From Acanthosepion esculentum (Eukaryota; Mollusca; Cephalopoda; Sepiida; Sepiidae), in the NCBI GenBank assembly GCA_964036315.1, contig CAXIWW010000817.1, positions 10,203,501-10,267,500 on the forward strand: a DNA stretch of 64,000 nucleotides. The letters run 5' to 3'. Positions 1-9,659 of the stretch are shown piece after piece. Every line of letters begins with the position of its first letter. Position 1 is the first letter of the stretch. The notes below the pieces were generated by a model. That model saw only the letters and a program-made list of their open reading frames with translations, had not been told where the DNA came from and did not search any database. Made by a program: the position numbers and the translations under genes.

Positions 1-1174
1 CGGGAATTTTTTGACTTATGCATAATACCAAATGTTTTTTCTACACCTTGATAAGAGTCGAGGCGAAATTCAGCGATATGGGGACTTGTGTTAGCTCATT
101 TGCGGAAATTTTCATGCGGCCCTCAACTGGGAAATCAGTCATATTTCAGTTCTTTATAACTTTTTTCCATTAAAAGAAATATTTTAAAAATGGTTATCAA
201 TTTGTGTGCAATTATTTGATTTGTCTATGTTTACAGGGATTTTTCATTTGGTCAGATAGTAAAAAGTACAGCTTTCACCAGGTGCGCGGTATACCGTCTG
301 ACTATTTACAGCGTCCGAATTCCAGTCCGCACAATAAGACTGCCTTTCTAATTTTGCTTTTTTATAGAATCCACAAAATATTGCTGTCCAATTGTCGGGA
401 ATTTCTTGTCTTATACATGATTACAAAAGTTTCTCAACACCTTGATTAGAGTAGAGTCAAAATTCAACGGTATGGGGACTTGCGTTAGCTCATTTGCGGA
501 AATTGTCATGCGGCCCTAAACTGGGAAATCAGTCATATTTCACTTGTTTATAACTTTTTTCCAGTAAAAGAAATATTTTCAACATGGGTATGAAATTGTG
601 TGAAATTATTTGATTTGTCTATGTGTACAGGGATTTTTCATTTGCTCAGATAGTAAAAAGTACAGCTTTCACCATGTGCGCAGTATGTCGTCTGACAATT
701 TACAGCGTCCGAATTCCAGTGTGCACAATAAGACTGCATTTCTAATTTTTTTTTTTTATCGAATCCACAAAATATTGCTGTCCAGTTGTCGGCAATTGCT
801 TGCCTTATCCATAATTACAAAAGTTTTTTCGACACCTTGATTAGTGTCGAGTCGAAATTCAACGGAATGTTGAATTGTGTTAGTTCATTTGCGGAAATTG
901 TCATGCGGCCCTAAACTTGGAAATATGTCATATTTCACTTGATTATAAATTTTTTCCAGTAAAAGTAATCTTTTCAAAATGGGTATCAAATTGTGTGCAA
1001 TTATTTGGTTGGTCTATATATACAGGGATTTTTCATTTGGTCAGATAGTAAAAAGTACAGCATTCACCTAATTAAAAAAGTTTTTTTTGACACCTTGATT
1101 AGAGTCGATTCGAAATTCAACGGTATTGGGACTTGTGTTAGCTCATTTGCGGAAATTGTCATGCGGCCCTAAAC
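1..1174. repeat. Array A: tandem repeat of about 395 bp
   Basis: Copies begin at about 1, 396 and 790, judged from the CGGGAATT/CGGCAATT block; the shared GGGATTTTTCATTTG block recurs at 236, 630 and 1025, so the period is 394-395 bp. Neighbouring copies look closely related, differing by scattered substitutions and changes in T-run length. A conserved stretch ending CATGCGGCCCTAAAC recurs near the middle of each copy. Short open frames at 204-449 and 610-840 are the same repeat segment translated twice; they lack any recognisable domain and are not called genes. The array starts before the window and ends abruptly at 1174. I do not recognise the family; it could be a satellite or tandem copies from a decayed mobile element. 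Confidence 0.9.
790..1174. repeat. Internally deleted array A copy at the array edge
   Basis: The copy starting at 790 runs normally to the CATTCACC block at about 1068 and then jumps directly to the TAATTAAAAAAG block, which belongs about 22 bp into the next copy. About 138 bp present in the copy at 396-789 is missing. The fused copy then continues to CCCTAAAC at 1171-1174, where array B begins. Edge copies of tandem arrays are often the most rearranged, and this fits that pattern. Confidence 0.85.
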
Positions 1175-1234
1175 GGTCCACATTTGAGCGTCTTTGTAGA
1201 TTCCGTCCAGCAGCATGGACCTGTTGGCTTCCGG
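1175..1234. repeat. Shortened first monomer of array B
   Basis: The first array B monomer is only about 60 bp to the next phase point instead of 73. It carries GTCTTTGTAGATTCCGTCC, which looks like a C-type monomer with a small internal deletion. It directly follows the truncated array A copy, so both arrays are damaged at their shared border. Confidence 0.7.
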
Positions 1235-2187
1235 TCCATATTTGAGCGTCTTGTGTAAGATGATACACTACGTCCAGCAGCCCTGTTTCTGATCTCTTGG
1301 TTTCTGGTGCATATTTGAGCGTCTAATATAAAAAGATAAACTACGTCCAGCAACATGGACTCTGATCTGTTGGTTTCCGCTCCATATTTGAGCCACTAAT
1401 CTAAGATTATAGATTACGTCCAGCAGCATGGCCTCTGATCTGTTGGCTTCCGGTCCATATTTGAGCGTCTTGTGTAAGATAATGCACTAATCCACCAGCC
1501 ATGGTTCTGATCTGGTGGTTTCTGGTGCATATTTGAGCGTCTAATGTAAAAAGATAAACTACTTCCAGCAGCATGGCCTCTGACCTGTTGCCTTCCGGTC
1601 CATATTTGAGCCTCTTGTGTAAGATGATACACTACGTCCAGCAGCCATGATTCTGATCTGTTGGATTCTGGTGCATATTTGAGCGTCTAATGTAAAATGA
1701 TAAACTACGACCAGCAGCATGGCCTCTGATCTGTTGGTTTCCGGTCCATATATGAGCCCCTAATGTAAGATATTACATGACGTCCAGCAGCATGGCCTCT
1801 GACCTTTTGTCGTCCGGTCCATATTTGAGCGTCTTGTGTAAGATGATACACTAAGTCCACTAGCCATGATTCTGATCTGTTGGTTTCTGGTGCATATTTG
1901 AGCGTCTAAATTAAGATTTTAGATTCCGTCCAGCAGCATGGCCTCTGACCTGTTGGCTTCCGGTCCATATTTGAGCGTCTTGTGTAAGATGATACACTAC
2001 GTCCAGCAGCCATGATTCAGTTCTCTTGGTTTCTGGTGCATATTTGAAAGTCTAATGTAAAAAGTAAACTACGTCCAGCAGCATGGCCTCAGATCTGTTG
2101 GTTCCCGGTCCATATTTGAGCGTCTAATGTAAGATTTTAGACTACGTACAGCAGAATGGCCTCTGACCTGTTGCCTTCTTGTCCTTA

Positions 2188-2406
2188 TTTGAGCGACATG
2201 CGTAAGATGATACACTACGTCCAGCAGCCCTGTTTCTGATCTGTTGGTTTCTGGTGCATATTTGAGCGTCTAATGTAAAAAGATAAACTACGTCAAGCAG
2301 CATGAACTCTGATCTGTTGTTTTCTGGTCCATATTTGCGCGTCTAATGTAAGATTTTAGACTACGTCCAGCAGCATGGACTCTGAACTGTTTCCTTCCGG
2401 TTCATA
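2188..2406. repeat. Representative 219-bp A-B-C trimer of array B
   Basis: Three consecutive 73-bp monomers with phase points at 2188, 2261 and 2334 show the A, B and C types in order, and the next A starts at 2407. Equivalent complete trimers start at 1241, 1970 and 2407. Monomers of the same type in different trimers resemble each other more than neighbouring monomers do, which is the diagnostic of a higher-order repeat. Confidence 0.85.
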
Positions 2407-2860
2407 TTTGAGCGTCTTGTGTAAGATGATACACTACGTCCAGCAGCCATGATTCTGATCTCTTGGTTTATGATGCATATTTGAGCGTCTAATGTATAAA
2501 GATAAACTACGTCCAGAAGCATGGCCTCTGATCTGTTAGTTTCCGGTCCATATTTGAGCGTCTAATGTAAGATTTTAGACTACGTCCAGCAGCATGGCCT
2601 CTGACCTGTTGGCTTCCAGTCCATATTTGAGCGTCTTGTGTAAGATGATACACTACGTCCAGCAGCCATGATTCTGATCTGTTGGTTTCTGGTGCAATGT
2701 ACTTTTGCTATCAGCTGTTGGCACTTTTGCTATCAGCTGTTGGCACTTTTGCTATCAGCTTTGGTGCTGTTGGCACTTTTGCTATCAGCTGTTGGCACTT
2801 TTGCTATCAGCTGTTGGCACTTTTCCTATCAGCTGTGGTGCTCTTGGCACTTTTGCTATC

Positions 2861-3123
2861 AACTGGTGTTGTTCGCAAGTTTTTATATAAACATGTATTT
2901 TTATACTTTCATAGTGTTTTTTTTTAGTGGCGGGTCACTGTTTGCTCATAGCTGGGACCCTTTGTGATCAGAAGCCTTGCTGTCAGATGTAGTTTATAGT
3001 CATACCTAGGACTAGTTGGCACTGTGGTGCCATTGGCACTTTTGCTATCAGCTGTTGGCACTTTTGCTATCAGCTGTTGGCACTTTTGCTATCAGCTGTG
3101 GTGCTGTTTGTACTTTTGCTATC
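2861..3123 (+). repeat. Representative 263-bp array C unit (k=3)
   Basis: From one anchor to the next the unit contains, in order: GTTGTTCGCAAG; an AT-rich stretch with ATATAAACATGTATTTTTAT; TTTCATAGTG; a T-run; TAGTGG plus a G-run and CAC; TGCTCATAGCTGGGACCC or a variant; TTTGTGATCAGAAGCC; TTGCTGTCAGATGTAG; TTTATAGTCATACCTAGG; ACTAGTTGGCACTGTGGTGC; three 22-mers; the joint TGGTGCTG; and a terminal 22-mer ending CAACTG. The spacer has CCTAGG and TGATCA palindromes, and an ACTAGT palindrome overlaps CCTAGGACTAGT. Most units in the window keep this order and differ mainly in the number of 22-mers and in T-run and G-run length. Confidence 0.92.
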
Positions 3124-3430
3124 AACTGGTGTTGTTCGCAAGTTTTTATATAAACATGTATTTTTATACTTTCATAGTGTTTTTTTTTAGTGGGGGGTAA
3201 CTATTTGCTCATAGCTGGGGCCCTTTGTGATCAGAAGCCTTGCTGTCAGATGTAGTTTATAGTCATACCTAGGACTAGTTGGCACTGTGGTGCTGTTGGC
3301 ACTTTTGCTATCAGCTGTTGGCACTTTTGCTATGAGCTGTTGGCACTTTTGGTATCAGCTGTTGGCACTTTTGCTATCAGCTGTTGGCACTTTTGCTATC
3401 AGCTGTGTTGCTGTTGGCACTTTTGCTATC

Positions 3431-3616
3431 AACTGTTGTTGTTCGCAATTTTTTATATAAACATATATTTTTATACATTCATAGTGTTTTTTTAGTGGTG
3501 GGTCACTATTTGCTCATAGCTGGGACGCTTTGTGATCAGAAGATTGCTGTCAGATGTAGTTTATAGTCATACCTAGGACTAGTTGGCACTGTGGTGCTGT
3601 TGGCACTTTAGCTATC
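3431..3616 (+). repeat. Minimal array C unit with no extra 22-mers (186 bp)
   Basis: Anchor-to-anchor distance is 186 bp: the spacer is followed by a single 22-mer with no TGGTGCTG joint before the next spacer. Similar minimal units occur at 18747-18932 on the minus strand and 52494-52682 on the plus strand. They define the invariant part of the composite repeat. Confidence 0.85.
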
Positions 3617-3939
3617 AGCTGGTGTTGTTCGCAAGATTTTATATAAACATGTATTTTTATACTTTCATAGTGTTTTTTTTTAGTGGGGTGTCACTATTTG
3701 CTCATAGCTGTGACCCTCTGTGATCAGAAGCCTTGAAAAAGTGCCAACAGCTGATAGCAAAAGTGCCAACAGCTGATACCAAAAGTGCCAACAGCTTATA
3801 GCAAAAGTGCCAACAGCTGATAGCAAAAGTGCCAACAGATTATACCAAATGCCAACAGCTGATAGCAAAAGTGCCAACAGCTGATTTCAAAAGTGCCAAC
3901 AGCTGATAGCAAAAGTGCCAACAGCTGATAGCAAAAGTG

Positions 3940-3965
3940 CCAAAAGCTGTTAGCACTATGAAAGT
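3940..3965 (-). repeat. Truncated spacer: CCTAGG half deleted
   Basis: The 22-mer run ends in AGCTGTTAG and joins directly to CACTATGAAAGTATAAA. The spacer portion containing CCTAGG, TGATCA, the G-run and the T-run is missing, while the AT-rich portion and GTTCGCAAG anchor remain. About 110 bp is absent relative to neighbouring units. Confidence 0.8.
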
Positions 3966-4650
3966 ATAAAAATAGATGTTTATATAAAAACTTGCGAACA
4001 ACACCAGTTGATAGCAAAACTGCCAACAGCACCACAGCTGATAGCAAAAGTGCTAAGAGCTGATAGCAAAAGTGCCAACAGCTGATAGCAAATGTGCCAA
4101 CAGCAACACATTCCCAACTAGTCCTAGGTATGACTATAAACTACATCTGACAGCAAGGCTTCTGATCACAAAGGGTCCCAGCTATGAGCAAATAGTGACC
4201 CCCCAATGAAAAAAAACACTATGAATGTATAAAAATACATATTTATATAAAAACGTGCGAACAAGACCAGTTGATAGCAAAAGGGCCAACAGCACCACAG
4301 CTGATAGCAAAAGTGTAAACAGCTGATAGCAAAAGTGCCAACAGCTGATAGAAATAGTACCAACAGCACCACAGTACCAACTAGTCCTAGGTATGACTAT
4401 AAACTACATCTGACAGCAAGGCTTCTGATCACAAAGGGTTTCAGGTATGAGCAAATATTGACCCCCCACTAAAAAAAAAAACAATATGAAAGTATAAAAC
4501 TACATGTTTATATAAAAACTTGCGAACAACACCAGTTGATAGCAAAAGTGCCAACAGCACCACAGCTGATAGCAAAAGTGCCAACAGCTGATAGCAAAAG
4601 TGCCAACAGCTGATAGCAAAAGTGCCAACAGCACCACAGTGCCAACTAGT

Positions 4651-5172
4651 CCTAGGTATGATTATAAACTACATCTGACAGCAAGGCTTCTGATCAAAAA
4701 GGGTCCCAGCTATGAGCAAGTAGTGACCCCCCATTAAAAAAAAAACACTATGAAATATAAAAATACATGTTTTTAAAAAACTTGCAAACACCAGTTGACT
4801 GCAAAAGTGCCAACAGGACCACAGCTGATACAAAAAGTGCCAACTGCTGATAGCAAAAGTGCCAACAGCTGATAGCAAAAGTGCCAAAAGCTGTTAGCAA
4901 AAGTGCCAACAGCTGATAGCAAACGTGCCAACAGATGATAGCAAATGTGCCAACAGCTGATAGCAAAAGTGCCAACAACTGATAGCAAAAGTGCCAACAG
5001 ATTATACCAAAGTGCCAACAGCTGATAGCAAAAGTGCCAATAGCTGATTGCAAAAGTGCCAACAGCTGATAGCAAAAGTGCAAACAGCTGATAGCAAAAG
5101 TGCCAACAGCTGATAGCAAAAGTGCCAACAGCTGATAGCAAAAGTGCCAACAGCACCACAGTGCCAACTAGT
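4651..5172 (-). repeat. 520-bp duplication, copy 1
   Basis: This unit runs from one CCTAGG (4651) to the next (5173). It carries a distinctive spacer subtype: ACATGTTTTTAAAAAACTTG in place of the usual TTTATATAAAAACTTG, and a shortened anchor (CAAACACCAG). It shares with the following copy the same order of 22-mer variants, including an AGATTATACC monomer and an ATAGCTGATTGC monomer. Confidence 0.85.
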
Positions 5173-5692
5173 CCTAGGTATGATTATAAACTACATCTGA
5201 CAACAAGGCTTCTGATCACAAAGGGTCCCAGCTATGAGCAAGTAGTGACCCCCCACTAAAAAAAAACACTATGAAATATAAAAATACATGTTTTTAAAAA
5301 ACTTGCGAACACCAGTTGATTGCAAAAGTGCCAACAGGACCACAGCTGATAGCAAAAGTGCCAACTGCTGATAGCAAAAGTGCCAACAGCTGATAGCAAA
5401 AGTGCCAAAAGCTGTTAGCAAAAGTGCCAACAGCTGATAGCAAACGTGCCAACAGATGATAGCAAATGTGCCAACAGCTGATAGCAAAAGTGCCAACAGC
5501 TGATAGCAAAAGTGCCAACAGATTATACCAAAGTGCCAACAGCTGATAGCAAAAGTGCCAATAGCTGATTGCAAAAGTGCCAACAGCTGATAGCAAAAGT
5601 GCAAACAGCTGATAGCAAAAGTGCCAACAGCTGATAGCAAAAGTGCCAACAGCTCATAGCAATAGTGCCAACAGCACCATAGTGCCAACTAG
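5173..5692 (-). repeat. 520-bp duplication, copy 2
   Basis: It repeats the preceding block with the same spacer subtype and the same 22-mer variant order, differing at scattered positions. Partial relatives with the same ACATGTTTTTAAAAAACTTG spacer occur at about 6725-7070 and 9915-10200, marking a small subfamily of four units in the window. Confidence 0.85.
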
Positions 5693-8514
5693 TCCTAGGT
5701 ATGACTATAAACTACATCTGAAAGCAAGGCTTCTGATCACAAAGGGTCCCAGCTATGAGCAAATAGGGACCCCCCACTAAAAAAAAAACACTATGAAAGT
5801 ATAAAAATACATGTTTATATAAAAACTTGCGAACAACACCATTTGATAGCAAAAGTACCAACAGCACCACAGCTGATCCCAAAAGTGCCAACAGATGATA
5901 GCAAAAGTGACAACAGCTGATAGCAAAAGTGCCAACAATTGATAGCAAAAGTGCCAACAGCTGATTGCAAAAGTGCCAACAGCAGATAGCAAAACTGCAA
6001 ACAGTTGATAGCAAAAGTGCCAACAGCTAATAGCAAAAGTGCCAACAGCTGATAGCAAATGCCAACAGCTGATAGCGAAAGTGCCAACAGCACCACATTA
6101 CCAAATAGTCCTAGGTATGCCAATAAACTACATCTGACAGCAAGGCTTCTGATCACAAAGGGTCCCAGCTATGAGCAAATAGTGACCCCCCACTAAAAAA
6201 AAAACACTATGAATGTATAAAAATACATGTTTATATAAAAACTTGCGAACAACACCAGATGATAGCAAAAGTGCCAACAGCCCCACAGCTGATAGCAAAA
6301 GTGCCAACAGCTGATTGCAAAAGTGACAACAGCTGATAGCAAAAGTGCCAACAGCACCACAGTGCCAACTAGTCCTAAGTATGACTATAAACTACATCTG
6401 ACAGCAAGTCTTCTAATCACAAAGGGTCCCAGCTATGAGCAAATAGTGACCCCCCCTAAAAAAAAACACTATGAAATTATAAAAATACATGTTTATATAA
6501 AAACTTGCGAACAACACCAGTTGATAGCGTGCCAACAGCTGATAGCAAAGGTGACAACAGCTGATAGCAAAAGTGCCAACAGCTGATAGCAAAAGTGCCA
6601 ACAGCACCACAGTGCCAACTAGTCCTAGGTATGACTATAAACTACATCTGACAGCCAGGCTTCTGATCACAAAGGGTCCCAGCTATGAGCAAATAGTGAC
6701 CCCCCACTAAAAAAAACACTATGAAATATAAAAATACATGTTTTTAAAAAACTTGCGAACACCAGTTGATTGCAAAAGTGCCAACAGGACCACAGCTGAT
6801 AGCAAAAGTGTCAACTGCTGATAGCAAATGTGCCAACAGCTGATAGCAAAAGTGCCAAAAGCTGTTAGCAAAAGTGCCAACAGCTGATAGCAAAAGTGCC
6901 AACAGATTATACCAAAGTGCCAACAGCTGATAGCAAAAGTGCCAATAGCTGATTGCAAAAGTGCCAACAGCTGATAGCAAAAGTGCAAACAGCTGATAGC
7001 AAAAGTGCCAACAGCTGATAGCAAAACTGCCAACAGCTGATAGCATAAGTGCCAACAGCACCACATTGCCAACTAGTCCTAGGTATGATTATAAACTACA
7101 TCTGACAGCAAGGCTTCTGATCACAAAGGGTCCCATCTATGAGCAAATAGTGACCCCCCACTAAAAAAAACACTATGAATGTATAAAAATACATGTTTAT
7201 ATAAAAACGTGCGAACAACACCAGTTGATAGCAAAAGTGCCAACAGCACCACAGCTGATAGCAAAAGTGCCAACAGCTGATAGCAAAAGTGCCAACAGCA
7301 CCACAGTGCCAACTAGTCCTAGGTATGACTATAAACTACATCTGACATCCAGGCTTCTGATCACAAATGGTCCCAGCTATGAGCAAATAGTGACCCCCCA
7401 CTAAAAAAAAACACTATGAATGTATAAAAATACATGTTTATATAAAAACTTGCGAACAACACCAGTTGATAGCAAAAGTGCCAACAGCACCACAGCTGAT
7501 AACAAAAGTGCCAACAGCTGATAGCAAAAGTGCCAACAACTGATAGCAAACGTGCCAACAGCTGATAGCAAAAGTGCCAACAGCTGATAGCAAAAGTGCC
7601 AACAGCACCACAGTGCCAACTAGTTCTAGGTATGACTATAAACTACATCTGACAGCAAGGCTTCTGATCACAAAGGGTCCCAGCTGTGAGCAAATAGTGA
7701 CCCCCCACTAAAAAAAAACACTATGAATGTATAAAAATACATGTTTATATAAAAAATTGCGAACAACACAGGTTGATAGCAAAAGTGCCAACAGCACTAC
7801 TGCTGATAGCAAAAGTGCCAAAAGCTTATAGCAAAGTGCCAACAGCTGATACCAAAAGTGCCAACAGCTGATAGCAAAAGTGCCAACATTTGATAGCAAA
7901 AGTGCCAACAACACCACAGTTCCAACTAGTCCTAGGTATGACTATAAACTACATCTGACAGCAAGGCTTCTGATAACAAAGGGTCCCAGGTATGAGCAAA
8001 TAGTTACCCCCCACTAAAAAAAAAACACTATGAAAGTATAAAAATACATGTTTATATAAAAACTTGCGAACAACACTAGTTGATAGCAAATGTGCCAACA
8101 GCAACACAGCTGATAGCAAAAGTGCCAACAGCTGATAGCAAAAGTGCCAACAGCACCACAGTGCCAACTAGTCCTTGGTATGACTATAAACTACATCTGA
8201 CAACAAGACTTCTGATCACAAAGGGTCCCAGCTATGAGCAAAGAGTGACCCCCCACTAAAAACAAAAAACACTATGAAAGTATAAAAATACATGTTTATA
8301 AAAAAATTGCGAACAACACCAGTTGATAGCAAAAGTGTCAACAGCACCACAGCTGATAGCAAAAGTGCCAACAGCTGATAGCAAAACTGCCAACAGCTGA
8401 TAGCAATAGTGCCAACAGCACCACAGTGCCAACTAGTCCTAGGTATGATTATAAACTACATCTGACAGCAAGCCTTCTGATCACAAAGGGTCCCAGCTAT
8501 GAGCAAATAGTGAC

Positions 8515-8540
8515 CCCACACTAAAAAAAAATAAAGTGCC
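8515..8540 (-). repeat. Half-deleted spacer (anchor side missing)
   Basis: The CCTAGG half of the spacer runs to CACTAAAAAAAAATAAAGTGCC and joins a 22-mer directly. The AT-rich half and the GTTCGCAAG anchor are missing. The same junction appears at about 11760-11775, as expected if it existed before the 3.2-kb duplication. Confidence 0.8.
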
Positions 8541-8757
8541 AACAGCACCACAGCTGATAGCAAAAGTGCCAACAGCTGATAGCAAAAGTGCCACCAGCTG
8601 ATAGAAAAAGTGCCAACAGCTGATAGCAAAAGTGCCAACAGCTGATAGCAAGAGTGCCAACAGCTGATAGCAAAAGTGCCAACAGCACCACAGTGCCAAC
8701 TAGTCCTAGGTATGACTATAAACTACATCTGACAGCAAGGCTTCTGACCACAAAGTG

Positions 8758-8776
8758 TCCCAGTCATGACTATGAA
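8758..8776 (-). repeat. Spacer deletion private to copy 1 of the 3.2-kb duplication
   Basis: The spacer reads GTCCCAGTCATGACTATGAA, lacking the roughly 35 bp that normally hold GAGCAAATAGTGACC, the C-run and the A-run. The matching spacer in copy 2 (about 11975-12020) is intact, so the deletion probably arose after the duplication. Confidence 0.75.
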
Positions 8777-9659
8777 AGTATAAAAATACATGTTTAAATA
8801 TAAACGTGCGAACAACACCAGTTGATAGCAAAAGTGCCAACAGCATCACAGCTGATAGAAAAAGTGACAGCAGCTGATAGCAAAAGTGCCAACAGCTGAT
8901 ACCAAAAGTGCCAACAGCTGATAGCAAACGTGCCAACAGCTGATAGCTAAAGTGCCAACAGCTGATAGCAAAAGTGCCAACATCTGATAGCAAAAGTGCC
9001 AACAGCACCACCGTGCCAACTAGTCCTAGGTATGACTATAAACTACATCTGACAGATAGGCTTCTGACCACAAAGGGTCCCAGTTATGAGCAAATAGTGG
9101 CCCTCACTAAAAAAAAACACTATGAATGTATTAAAATACATGTTTATATAAAAACTTGCGAACAGCACCAGTTGATAGCAAAAGTGCCAACAGCACAACA
9201 GCTGATAGCAAAAGTGCCAACAGCTGATAGTAATAGTGCCAACAGCTGATAGCAAAAGTGCCAACAGCTGATAGCAAAAGTGCCAACAGCACCACAGTGC
9301 CAACTAGTCCTAGGTATGACTATAAACTACATCTGACAGCAAGGCTTCCTATCAGAAAGGGTCCCAGCTATGAGCAAATAGTGACCCCCCACTAAAAAAA
9401 CATTATGAAAGTATAAAAATACATGTTTATATAAATACTTGCGAACAACAGCAGTTGATAGCAAAAGTGCCAACAGCACCACAGCTGATAGCAAAAGTGC
9501 CAACAGCTGATAGCAAAAGTGCCAAGAGCTGATAGCAAAAGTGCCAACAGCACCACAGTGCCAACTATTCCTAGGTATGACTATAAACTACATCTGACAG
9601 CAAGGCTTCCTATCAGAAAGGGTCCCAGCTATGAGCAAATAGGGACCCCCCACTAAAAA

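Larger units (their letters stand above)
1175..2696. repeat. Array B: 73-bp monomers in a 219-bp trimeric higher-order repeat
   Basis: The TTTGAGCG block (or its variants) recurs at 1181, 1241, 1314, 1387, 1460, 1532, 1605, 1678, 1751, 1824, 1897, 1970, 2043, 2115, 2188, 2261, 2334, 2407, 2480, 2553 and 2626, almost always 73 bp apart. Three monomer types are distinguishable after this block: A (CTTGTGTAAGATGATACAC), B (TAATGTAAAAAGATAAAC) and C (TAATGTAAGATTTTAGAC). They cycle A-B-C for most of the array, with a missing C after 1532 and a B/C hybrid at 1897. All share ACGTCCAGCAGC. Minus-strand open frames at 1159-1356 and 1414-1632 are translations of the repeat and are not called genes. 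Confidence 0.93.
2697..3735 (+). repeat. Array C, segment 1 (plus orientation)
   Basis: This is the first part of the 22-mer/spacer composite satellite. It starts inside a 22-mer immediately after array B stops at GGTGCA (2691-2696). Spacer anchors (the AACTGG that precedes GTTGTTCGCAAG) lie at 2861, 3124, 3431 and 3617, giving units of 263, 307 and 186 bp. The 44-bp difference between the first two is two 22-mers. The segment ends within a spacer at CCTTG (3735), where the sequence switches to the opposite orientation. Confidence 0.93.
6480..9600 (-). repeat. 3.2-kb tandem segmental duplication, copy 1
   Basis: The order of recognisable unit variants here is repeated 3.2-3.5 kb downstream: a TTGATAGCGT anchor variant (6521 versus 9716), the TTTTTAAAAAAC spacer (6751 versus 9948), an AACACAGG variant (7755 versus 11235), a half-deleted spacer (about 8530 versus 11765) and TTTAAATATAAACGTGCG (8804 versus 12049). 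Offsets shift in steps that correspond to gain or loss of single units or 22-mers. Boundaries are approximate because the surrounding repeats are similar. Confidence 0.8.

Noticed and set aside
204..840. Two related 76-81-codon frames in array A
   Set aside because: They are the same segment of the 395-bp repeat in adjacent copies. The third copy is deleted across this region, and no recognisable domain or conserved start context is seen.
1159..1632. Minus-strand frames with a TRRSNMDRKPT-like repeat peptide
   Set aside because: These are translations of the 73-bp monomers. 73 is not a multiple of 3, so the frame shifts each monomer and quickly meets stops.
2690..2700. Transposon terminus at the array B/array C border
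   Set aside because: No terminal inverted repeat, target-site duplication or matching end was found; both arrays simply stop within a repeat unit.
3180..3215. Rho-independent terminator at the T-run and dyad
   Set aside because: In the plus sense the T-run precedes the dyad rather than following it, and in the minus sense the dyad is followed by A. The stem is only 5 bp, and the context is not bacterial.
3230..3300. Hairpin at GGCACTGTGGTGCTG at each spacer edge
   Set aside because: The inverted repeat is only GCAC/GTGC with a 4-nt loop, too short to support a structural claim on its own.
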